From: Datnioides undecimradiatus
Lineage: Eukaryota > Chordata > Actinopteri > Lobotiformes > Datnioididae
Length of the DNA stretch: 64,000 nucleotides
Direction of reading: 5' to 3'
Assembly: GCA_008933995.1 (NCBI GenBank)
Contig: WARS01000036.1
Span: 2,766,419-2,830,418, forward strand
Shown: positions 58,101-64,000 of the stretch, one piece after another
Position numbering within the stretch: the first letter of the stretch is position 1
Layout: every line of letters starts with the position of its first letter
Program-made: the position numbers and the translations under genes
The notes under the pieces: generated by a model
What the model was told of the DNA's origin: nothing
The model's input: only the letters and a program-made list of their open reading frames with translations
The model's database searches: none

Positions 58101-61100
58101 ATCCTCGTCTTGGAGTCAGAACAGCTTATCGTTCGCTGCACGTACCTGCATTTGGTCTGGCTTAATGATGAAGGATTTTCCCTGTAATAAAACGAGATGG
58201 TTTTCAGCTTAACAGGACAATCATTTAAACTTTAACTTCATAAATCTATAAGGATGTGCAGGGCACGGTCCAATAAAAGCTGGTAATCCATGACTTCTCA
58301 AGGCCACAAACAATGTCATTTGCGAGAATAAAACATAAAATGGCTGTGACAACAACCCAACAGAGGAAAGTTTGTTTGACAGTTTTTACAATCAGACATG
58401 CGCCAAAACCCACCCACTGATATCAAAGTGCAATCGAAGCTCTTATCATCTTATGATATTTTGGACAACACCGTTATTCAAAGAAACTTACAAATGCCAT
58501 GTTCATCCTGGCGGCCTGGATCGTCCAGCGGGAACCCTGCAGTGGAGAAAAGCACTGTTACTGTGCAGGGAGTCTGACACACCAGCTGGACTGGAAGCTC
58601 AGCGAAATGACCCTTTAACCATGGCAGAGCTGCCATGTGTTGTCCCGGAGAGGAAAGAACGAGCGGCCGCTAAATGATCTGGGTCCATTCGCTCCCTGAC
58701 AGTGTTCTGATGGCGGCTCCGTCGTTGTTTTAAATGAGGGAGGGCGTTCTGGAGGGATGTAAAGTCAATCAAGGATGCTGAGCGCGGCTTTGAGGTATTC
58801 CTTAATCAGATGGTTGAGTCTTGCGCTGGCCAGAGGGCAAGATAACACACAGTTATGGCGTTTTATAAGAATAACCTTGACCTCACGCTGACTGCAGAGA
58901 GGAGGACTGGTCTCATATGTCCTGTCAGCTAGAACTCAGTATGATATTCTGTCTGAACACTGAGGCTGAGGCTGCAGCTGCAGCTGCTGCTGCTGCTGCG
59001 TTGTTCTGATGCTATTTGTTTTATTGGTATAAGAACCTTTGTGCGTTTGGCTGCTGCCTGTAATTTCCTGGAGTCTCCACTGGCAACATGTCAAGAGGCC
59101 GATGGGAATGGAGTTTTGTGGTCTGTGTGGTCATAAACCCAAGTATTAAGCAATAAAAGAATTTGGCCGTGACGATGGCGTAGATCAAAATCAAAGGTTC
59201 ATAAAGTCATCATAAAGGTCTCAGCCAAATTTCACCAGAATGCGCTAAACAGCTGTTGAGTTGTTTTGGCCTGGACCCGGTGCGGTGGGCTGACGAAGCC
59301 ACACTATGATGTTTGCATGAATCATGGAGACGCATCAACGAGAGCGGCTCTTGTTGCCACAGGAGCCTTTTGTCTTGACGTACCTGCTGATCAAACAGAG
59401 CCCAGAACATTGGCAGGGGGATGTAGAGCACCAACACCCGCAGCACCATCTTAATCTCCTGGATCAGACGCTTCTGTTGACACACAGACAGGACGGATTA
59501 TTGACACTGCCGTCGGAGAAGAGCCCCATTCGGACCCAAATCGCCGTGTGGAGGAGTCAGCTGTTGTTACCGAGTACTTCTCCTCAGCCCAGTCCAACCA
59601 GTGCTTCCTCTGAGGCTCATGCCTCCTCCTCCGCCAGCGGTTCCTAATGGCAAACTGCAAACCCAAAGTGAAAAACAGGCACGAAAAGGTATCAAATTCT
59701 ATTCCAGGATTACGGCTCAGGACGATCCAGACAGAACTGAATAAATGCGTTGGCACTGCAATGGATCATCTGATGCCGGGGAACTGGACTCACCCCGATG
59801 CATCTGCAGACTTCAAGCAGGATGTTTCCTTGTGGAGGAGTCCTCTTGTACAGGCTGCTGCCGGCGATGAACACAACTGCGGGACAGTTGGACAGTTTAT
59901 GCTGGAGACGGCTCAGCTGTGAGGTACAGATGTGCTCAAATCTGCTGTCCGTCCTCCCACAGTTAAACATTTAAGGTGCGTTGACCCTTCGAAATGCTTC
60001 AGAGGAATAAAATCCCGTGTGTTGTCTCGGTCTGACAGCTGAAGCCTCTCTGTGATCTGTCCCCGGCCCCTTCCAATAACAACACTATAGCCTGTTTTCA
60101 CAGTCAGCAGGCAGCCAAGCGTGAATCCCATAATGTTCAGCGGGGATTCACTGACAACTGACTGTCAGGGCGTATGTGGAGGGGCCTTGATCAGGAGGGA
60201 GCCTCGCCCGTCGGAGGCTACACACAAACATGCTGTCGGCTCGCAGCCTGGACTGAGGTGACACTCGCTGACTGTTTTCCACAAATTTAGTGCGTTCGTG
60301 TTTTGTTTTAAGGGTTTCTTCCTAAGCACAAATGCTCTTAAGCTGCAGAGTAATGCTTCCCATCATGCTGTTTGTTCATTCACACCTATGAGCTCCAGTA
60401 ATTAGCTTTGACTGGCTTGATCCAGGACACCTGTGATATCAGTAGGCGCGTGTGTTTGTAATGCAGATGCACAGTTATGTCCGGTGTCTGCTGCATCGAT
60501 CCTGGTCAATCTCTAGTCAGTTTTGAGTGTGATGATGTTAAAGGAGAGCTATGTTGAATTGGTGGGAACTCTCCTTTAACATCATCACACTGGCAACACT
60601 CACACGCTGAAGCTTTCCCCATGTTCACCAGCTTAGTTCAGCATGTTAGCATGTCAGCTACTTAGTCTGAGGCTGATTAGCGCAGCAGGTATTTGATCGT
60701 AAAGTATAAAAGTCAGATGATGTCACACTCACTTAAAGCCACGACCATCAGAGCTGCAGGAACCCCGAAGGCCAGAGCGTAGCAGTCCCCTCCAAAACAC
60801 TGCACATCACCTGCGGGATCACACCCAGCGTGGACACAGTGATGTTAGCCACACAGCGGAGCACCCCGGGTGTGTGACAAGTGCATGAACAGTGGTGAGA
60901 ACTCACCTCTCAGTATGGGTGTGATCACAGTCGACAGGAGGCTCCCGCTGTTTATGGACATGTAGAAGATGGAGAAGAACTTCTGCCTCTCCCTGACCTG
61001 CAGGTCAGCACAGACACATTCATTAGCTGTGTTTATAGGAGCCGCTACTGTCATTTACTGTCATTACCGTCGTTCACTGCAGGAGACCTAAAGGAAGTCT

Positions 61101-63013
61101 GTGTTAAACTAACGCCTGAATGCAGGAGCCAGGTTGAATTTCGGCGAGCGTTCTCTCTGGATAATCTTTTACTAACACACTTCGCACACTGCTTTCCTCA
61201 CTGGATCATCGACTGTGTCAGCGTTTTCCTTACGTGCTCGTCGTCAAACTGGTCTCCTCCAAATGCTGCCACGCAGGGTTTGATTCCTCCAGTGCCGAAG
61301 GCTATGAGTATCAGCCCCACCATGGACAGAGCGCTGCAGTGCAGAGAAAACAGCAACATGCAACACGTGTAAACGGTATTATACTTATTAGTCCACTGTG
61401 GCAATCAGTTCATTGTCGAATTCATCTCTGGAGAAGGTCTGGGACAGAAGTGTTTACTCACTGAGGAAGAACTGCCAGAACTAGTTTGGTTAAATGTATT
61501 AATCTGTCAGTGATTCAAGCCTTTTATCAAGTTTTGGCGTTTAAAGAGAGAAGATGTGAAGCTTTTCAGTGTCAAGCTCATGACGAAGAACGGCCCGCAG
61601 TGAATCAGCTTCTGACGACTTACATGTGCACATCCTTGTTTCCCACAGTGGGAATGGCTCCGACCGACTTGACCACATGGCCGATCACATAGACAATGGA
61701 CAGGTAGATGATGGTCCTGTAGAGAGAAGCTGTGATTACCTGCATTCTTATTATTAAAGCAGATCTCTGTGTGTGATTCAACTCCACTAATAGGTGGTGT
61801 CAGAGGGCTGAAGTGCTGCAAACTGAAATGATGTGTCATGGACAATGATTACGACGCAGTCACAAGTGTTCAGAGTAAGTTCTGTGGATCATCTGGGACA
61901 CAATCACTCGCTGTTTATTTAAATGTAACCCATGATGCTTTGGGACACGTAAAACCATTTTTATGGGTAGCTAACTACTGTGCCTTAGTAATTTGGGGGT
62001 GAACTGGCCCTTTAATCGCACACGGAGGTGAGGCACGCAGGGTCTCACTTGTATTTTCCGAGCCAGGAGTCAGCGATGATAGCTCCCAGTATGGGTGTGA
62101 AGTAGCAGAGGCTGCTGAAGGCGTGGTAGATGGCGGTGGAGAGGTTGTCGTCCCATTTCAGGTAGGAGAGGAAGTAGAACGTCAGCACCGCTGTGGACAA
62201 GAACACGGGGGTGAGCTCACGTCACATCGTAGCACGTGGACAAGATGCGTCCCAGTCCAGCGTCTGAGCATCATTCAGGCTGGATTTTGGAGTATTTGTT
62301 AAATGATGCATGACGTGGAAAACATTTCACAGAAACACAAACGTGGAGTTTCAGGTTTTTCCACTCACAGAAAACAGGAATCAAATCATACAAGATACAT
62401 CTGATTGGTTCTCAGAAAGCGTTAAAATAATATAAAATGAACAATATGTGATATTATAAAATGACTCTTCTTCGAATATTGTAAACTCAGCTAAACTCCA
62501 TTTACTGCCCACTGCTCTCTTTAACATCATATATGCTCTATACAGTAATCAATAATGTCTGCTGATCTGCTAAATAAATATGGACACCTCTCTCACACAG
62601 CTTCCATCTTCACATGATCAAAGTAATCTGATTTCCCAGTGATCAGCATCAGTCCTCACCCACTGAAACTGTTGACAGCATGTGTCGCATTAAACCGCTT
62701 CAAGTGGAATTGATGCTTTTTCATACCGCGTTTGCGTCCGTGCGTGCGTTTGACTGCGCTGGAGTAATGTGACAGGCAGACATGTGAGTATAAGTGAGGT
62801 CATGTGACGTGTCAGTGGTGGACTCTTAAGTTAACTGTCCTCAGTCGCAGTTTAACGAGCTGAGCGTCATTGGCCGTTAAACTGCGTGAGCGCGGCCGTG
62901 TCCCTCGGGTGCGTCTGCATCCTACCTTTCATGCCATAGTAGGAGAAGCGCTCACAGAACTCGTTCACCACAATGAAGCAGATGCTCATTGGGTAGTTGG
63001 TCCCACATAGTTT
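51879..63013 (-). CDS. slc15a2: SLC15A2 (PEPT2), proton-coupled oligopeptide transporter; 21 coding exons, 5' end beyond window
   Basis: Exons a to u in transcript order: 63013-62926, 62190-62049, 61716-61624, 61333-61234, 60997-60907, 60810-60733, 59876-59794, 59654-59571, 59473-59384, 58536-58492, 58181-58146, 57132-57044, 56417-56336, 55882-55757, 55202-55038, 53590-53544, 53400-53296, 53163-53064, 52974-52831, 52375-52271, 52103-51879. All phases agree, giving 705 codons plus TAA; human PEPT2 is 729. Hallmarks are [11 protein letters not shown] (ExxERFxYYG proton motif), the histidine in [10 protein letters not shown] that corresponds to PEPT1 His57, [17 protein letters not shown] (PTR2 signature), the large extracellular loop with five N-x-S/T sites, and a C-terminal TKL end. 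CGTNYP and [10 protein letters not shown] favour PEPT2, whereas some C-terminal words resemble PEPT1. TKL and synteny with hspbap1 settle it. It imports di- and tripeptides with protons at the plasma membrane. Only the first 25-30 residues are missing. Confidence 0.94.
51889..51917 (-). repeat. slc15a2: In-frame 12-base tandem repeat at the slc15a2 3' end
   Basis: The plus strand reads GTGCTCTTCCCC twice (51889-51900, 51901-51912) and then a partial third unit. On the coding strand this gives the repeated peptide STGK just before the terminal STKL. Confidence 0.9.
52271..52375 (-). CDS. slc15a2: slc15a2 exon t (fragment residues 597-631)
   Basis: Reads [20 protein letters not shown] then [17 protein letters not shown]11. 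Donor GTACGA. Confidence 0.95.
52376..52830 (-). other. slc15a2: slc15a2 intron between exons s and t (0.45 kb)
   Basis: Begins with the weak donor GTTGGT and ends CCTCCAG. No other feature. Confidence 0.7.
52831..52974 (-). CDS. slc15a2: slc15a2 exon s (fragment residues 549-596)
   Basis: Reads [20 protein letters not shown], then [20 protein letters not shown] and GLEFSYSQ (TM10). The 3' splice site follows a TG run of about seven units (52997-52979) and the donor GTTGGT is weak, so this in-frame exon may be alternatively used. Confidence 0.95.
53064..53163 (-). CDS. slc15a2: slc15a2 exon r (fragment residues 515-548)
   Basis: Reads [20 protein letters not shown] then [13 protein letters not shown]; human [16 protein letters not shown] is almost the same. 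Donor GTGAGG. Confidence 0.93.
53296..53400 (-). CDS. slc15a2: slc15a2 exon q (fragment residues 480-515)
   Basis: Reads [20 protein letters not shown] then [14 protein letters not shown]; human has RFVNTLHKDVNISL here. NMT glycosylation site. Donor GTGAGT. Confidence 0.9.
53544..53590 (-). CDS. slc15a2: slc15a2 exon p (fragment residues 465-480)
   Basis: Short exon reading [15 protein letters not shown] with an NET glycosylation site. Acceptor GTACAG, donor GTAACG. Confidence 0.87.
53591..55037 (-). other. slc15a2: slc15a2 intron between exons o and p (1.45 kb)
   Basis: Mostly the 53880-54310 repeat-like block plus AT-rich sequence. No exon seen. Confidence 0.7.
53880..54310. repeat. Probable dispersed repeat in slc15a2 intron (class unknown)
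   Basis: A 430-base block rich in GGAAAC/ACAAGG words (for example GGAAACACACAAGGAAAACA and AACTGCCCTGCTGTCAGTGT) with one strand very poor in T. The word composition recalls repeats common in fish genomes, but no termini, coding or class marks were found. Confidence 0.35.
55038..55202 (-). CDS. slc15a2: slc15a2 exon o (fragment residues 410-464)
   Basis: Extracellular domain: [20 protein letters not shown], then [20 protein letters not shown] and [11 protein letters not shown]. Two N-glycosylation sites (NTS and NGT). Less conserved than the membrane part but in phase with sound splice sites. Confidence 0.9.
55203..55756 (-). other. slc15a2: slc15a2 intron between exons n and o
   Basis: About 550 bases, nothing notable. 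The open frame at 55296 has no family resemblance. Confidence 0.7.
55757..55882 (-). CDS. slc15a2: slc15a2 exon n (fragment residues 368-409)
   Basis: Start of the extracellular domain: [20 protein letters not shown] then [20 protein letters not shown]. One N-glycosylation site (NVS). Acceptor TCCTAG, donor GTAACC. Confidence 0.9.
55883..56335 (-). other. slc15a2: slc15a2 intron between exons m and n (0.45 kb)
   Basis: Nothing notable seen. Confidence 0.7.
56336..56417 (-). CDS. slc15a2: slc15a2 exon m (fragment residues 340-367)
   Basis: Reads [20 protein letters not shown] then LVELNVV, matching SLRKMAVGMILACLAF of human. TM9. Donor GTGCGT is slightly off consensus. Confidence 0.94.
56418..57043 (-). 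other. slc15a2: slc15a2 intron between exons l and m (0.63 kb)
   Basis: Nothing notable seen. Confidence 0.7.
57044..57132 (-). CDS. slc15a2: slc15a2 exon l (fragment residues 311-340)
   Basis: Reads [20 protein letters not shown] then [11 protein letters not shown]8. Acceptor GTCTAG, donor GTGAGT. Confidence 0.94.
57133..58145 (-). other. slc15a2: slc15a2 intron between exons k and l (1.0 kb)
   Basis: No repeat or exon beyond short A and T runs near 57970-58000. Confidence 0.7.
58146..58181 (-). CDS. slc15a2: slc15a2 exon k (fragment residues 299-310)
   Basis: A 36-base microexon-sized exon reading [12 protein letters not shown]; the human segment ends in LQPDQMQ. Acceptor TTACAG, donor GTACGT. 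Confidence 0.92.
58492..58536 (-). CDS. slc15a2: slc15a2 exon j (fragment residues 284-298)
   Basis: Forty-five bases reading [15 protein letters not shown]; human GSRWTLQAIRMN. Acceptor CTGCAG, donor GTAAGT. Confidence 0.93.
58537..59383 (-). other. slc15a2: slc15a2 intron between exons i and j (0.85 kb)
   Basis: A short CTG/CAG run at about 58975-58999 (GCTGCAGCTGCAGCTGCTGC). Otherwise unremarkable. Confidence 0.7.
59384..59473 (-). CDS. slc15a2: slc15a2 exon i (fragment residues 254-283)
   Basis: Reads [20 protein letters not shown] then [10 protein letters not shown], the substrate-site helix TM7 with FYxPxxFWxxxDQQ-type residues. Donor GTACGT. Confidence 0.96.
59571..59654 (-). CDS. 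slc15a2: slc15a2 exon h (fragment residues 226-253)
   Basis: Reads [20 protein letters not shown] then DWAEEKYS. Cytosolic linker with the family block HWLDWA. Donor GTAACA. Confidence 0.95.
59794..59876 (-). CDS. slc15a2: slc15a2 exon g (fragment residues 198-225)
   Basis: Reads [20 protein letters not shown] then EVCRCIG. Acceptor CCGCAG, donor GTGAGT. Confidence 0.93.
60526..60591. repeat. Perfect 23-base inverted repeat (hairpin)
   Basis: Left arm 60526-60548 (AGTGTGATGATGTTAAAGGA then GAG) and right arm 60569-60591 are exact reverse complements, separated by a 20-base loop. It lies in the slc15a2 intron between exons f and g, 142 bases downstream of the exon f donor in transcript direction. 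It could be a short MITE-like element or an RNA hairpin. Confidence 0.9.
60630..60705. repeat. Degenerate ATGTTAGCATG-type dispersed repeat
   Basis: Words CAGCATGTTAGCATGTCAGC and GTCTGAGGCTGATTAGC match a pattern I recall as frequent in teleost introns. A related degenerate stretch is at 34515-34610. Confidence 0.35.
60733..60810 (-). CDS. slc15a2: slc15a2 exon f (fragment residues 172-198)
   Basis: Reads [20 protein letters not shown] then LMVVAL. Human PEPT2 has [20 protein letters not shown], a strong PEPT2-specific match. Donor GTGAGT. Confidence 0.95.
60907..60997 (-). CDS. slc15a2: slc15a2 exon e (fragment residues 142-172)
   Basis: Reads [20 protein letters not shown] then [10 protein letters not shown]. 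Donor GTGAGT. Confidence 0.95.
61234..61333 (-). CDS. slc15a2: slc15a2 exon d (fragment residues 108-141)
   Basis: Reads [20 protein letters not shown] then [13 protein letters not shown]. Carries the PTR2 signature. Acceptor CTGCAG, donor GTAAGG. Confidence 0.96.
61624..61716 (-). CDS. slc15a2: slc15a2 exon c (fragment residues 77-108)
   Basis: Reads [20 protein letters not shown] then [10 protein letters not shown], matching PEPT2 TIIYLSLVYVLGHVIKSLGA more than PEPT1. Donor GTAAGT. Confidence 0.94.
62049..62190 (-). CDS. slc15a2: slc15a2 exon b (fragment residues 30-77)
   Basis: Reads [20 protein letters not shown], then [20 protein letters not shown] and SWLGKYK. Tyr51-His52 of the fragment correspond to the PEPT1 Tyr56-His57 proton/substrate site. 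Donor GTGAGA. Confidence 0.95.
62191..62925 (-). other. slc15a2: slc15a2 intron between exons a and b (0.73 kb)
   Basis: Ordinary intron sequence, AT-rich in the middle (62400-62640). Confidence 0.7.
62926..63013 (-). CDS. slc15a2: slc15a2 exon a (fragment residues 1-30)
   Basis: Reads [20 protein letters not shown] then ERFSYYGMK. Human PEPT2 has [22 protein letters not shown]1 with the ExxERFxYYG motif. Acceptor TTTCAG, donor GTAGG. Confidence 0.95.
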
Positions 63014-64000
63014 CTGAAAGAGACACACAGAATAGGACAGAAGTACTTTATCAATCCTCTGAGGGAAATTGTGTTGCTACTGCAGCAAATAACAGATGCC
63101 ATTACACTACGTCATGTAAAGAAAGAAACAAAAAAAAAAAAATAATATAAAATAAAACAAAAAAGTGTAATAAAATATAGGAGATATGAATAAAATATAG
63201 AACTAAAGTATGTAGAACCTAAATCTGTACATAGACGAGGTTGTGCAAAAGTGAACTAAGTGTCTTTACTGAACGGCTCTCGACATTTTTACACTAGTTA
63301 CACTAAAAAAATCCATAACTCCTTGTTACTCAGTCAGTAGTTTCACCGTCTTCGTTGCAGAGCTGTCTGAATGCAGGGCTGATGCACACACTGTCGCACA
63401 CAGACATCACACAGGCCTCTAACATGATCCTGCTCCACCGAGCTGACGGGGAATTTCCAATATCATGCAATAATTAGTTATTGCTTCCTATTAAATAGTG
63501 TGTTTGAACCCACTGATTGTAATAACTAAACTTGACATGTGTTATTCCTTCTGATATGCCACCTCCAAGAACAAAACCATCTGACTCTGTGTCCTCTGTG
63601 CCTCCAGCCTGCTTCTACAGACAGCCAGCTTCTTTCCCTGAGGAAATAGAACATTTGCTCAAACAAATGTAAGATTTTACAATTTCCTGACAGCTGAGTA
63701 GCCTTTCTTTACTGTTGAGGATCATGTGAAATGATCCAGACCTGATATAAGGTGTGGTTATTTTGTCACAGAGCAGACTGGGATCCGTTTCCCCCTGTGT
63801 CTGTAGTGCCTTCTTTAGTTTGAGTGAACAGCAGACAGAGACAAGCCGAAACTTAAGTTAAATAATGTTCTTAATACTGTCTCTGTGATTCCTCGGGGAG
63901 AGGTTAGATCAGTTTACTGGCATTTATCTGGGTGGTCTTTGGATCTGTCTTGCCCTGCGTCCAGTGAGGCCACTCCGAGGTCCTGCTGGCATCAGAGTTC
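63014..64000 (-). other. slc15a2: slc15a2 5' intron reaching the window edge
   Basis: Upstream of exon a no exon encoding the cytosolic N-terminus was found on the minus strand, so the start codon lies beyond 64000. Apart from the retroposon-like tail nothing stands out. Confidence 0.7.
63035..63250. repeat. Probable retroposon-derived tail with A-rich stretch
   Basis: GTACTTTATCAATCCTCTGA followed by GGGAAATTGTGTTGCTACTG resembles the TTTATTGATCCC..GGGAAATT word frequent at the ends of fish retroposons. It is followed by a 13-base A run (63130-63142) and AATAAAA-rich sequence. Class not assigned. Confidence 0.45.

Larger units (their letters stand above)
59877..60732 (-). other. slc15a2: slc15a2 intron between exons f and g (0.86 kb)
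   Basis: Contains the perfect hairpin at 60526-60591 and the ATGTTAGCATG-type repeat. No exon seen. Confidence 0.7.

Noticed and set aside
51879..63013. Assignment of the peptide transporter to slc15a1 (PEPT1)
   Set aside because: Some stretches ([20 protein letters not shown]) resemble PEPT1. However, [44 protein letters not shown], the TKL end and adjacency to hspbap1 agree with PEPT2. A phylogeny would be decisive.
63014..64000. The first coding exon of slc15a2
   Set aside because: The minus strand was scanned for an MNPF-like acidic N-terminus ending in phase 0 at a donor. No convincing exon was found, so the gene is reported as partial.

Overview
This is a stretch of vertebrate nuclear DNA, almost certainly from a teleost fish. 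The genes are split into many short exons with GT/AG introns. Dinucleotide microsatellites, degenerate fish-type interspersed repeats and one tRNA-derived SINE lie between the exons. No prokaryotic, organellar or viral gene was seen. Exon-intron structures were built by reading both strands, joining exons at splice sites in phase, and comparing the translations with remembered human relatives. No database search was possible.

Three protein-coding genes account for all the coding sequence I can support. (1) slc49a4 (formerly dirc2) is on the minus strand, 39596 down to 1376: nine coding exons, 464 codons plus stop, complete, spread over 38 kb. It is a lysosomal 12-TM major-facilitator transporter. 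(2) hspbap1 is on the plus strand, 41274 to 50250: seven coding exons, 472 codons plus stop, complete, probably with an untranslated first exon ending at 39950. It is a JmjC/cupin-fold protein known as a partner of HSP27. (3) slc15a2 (PEPT2) is on the minus strand, 63013 down to 51879: 21 coding exons, 705 codons plus stop. It is a proton-coupled oligopeptide transporter, and its N-terminal exon(s) lie beyond position 64000.

Layout. 1-1375 lies downstream of slc49a4, and 1376-39596 is slc49a4 with eight introns, six of them larger than 4 kb. 39597-41273 is the head-to-head (bidirectional) promoter and first intron of hspbap1, and 41274-50250 is the hspbap1 coding region. 50251-51878 is the tail-to-tail space shared by the hspbap1 and slc15a2 3' ends. 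51879-63013 is slc15a2, and 63014-64000 is its intron. After flipping the window, gene order and orientation (slc15a2 +, hspbap1 -, slc49a4 +) match human 3q13.33-q21.1 as I recall it, but without the roughly 0.8 Mb of genes that separate SLC15A2 from HSPBAP1 in human.

I found no undescribed multi-gene system. The signals most worth a second look are: TG-repeat tracts fused to the 3' splice sites of hspbap1 exon 3 and slc15a2 exon s; a perfect 23-bp inverted repeat in a slc15a2 intron; a 250-bp direct duplication in slc49a4 intron 1; a three-copy repeat family in slc49a4 introns; a tRNA-SINE next to hspbap1 exon 3; a near-perfect CTCF motif; and an NRF1/ETS/YY1-type bidirectional promoter.
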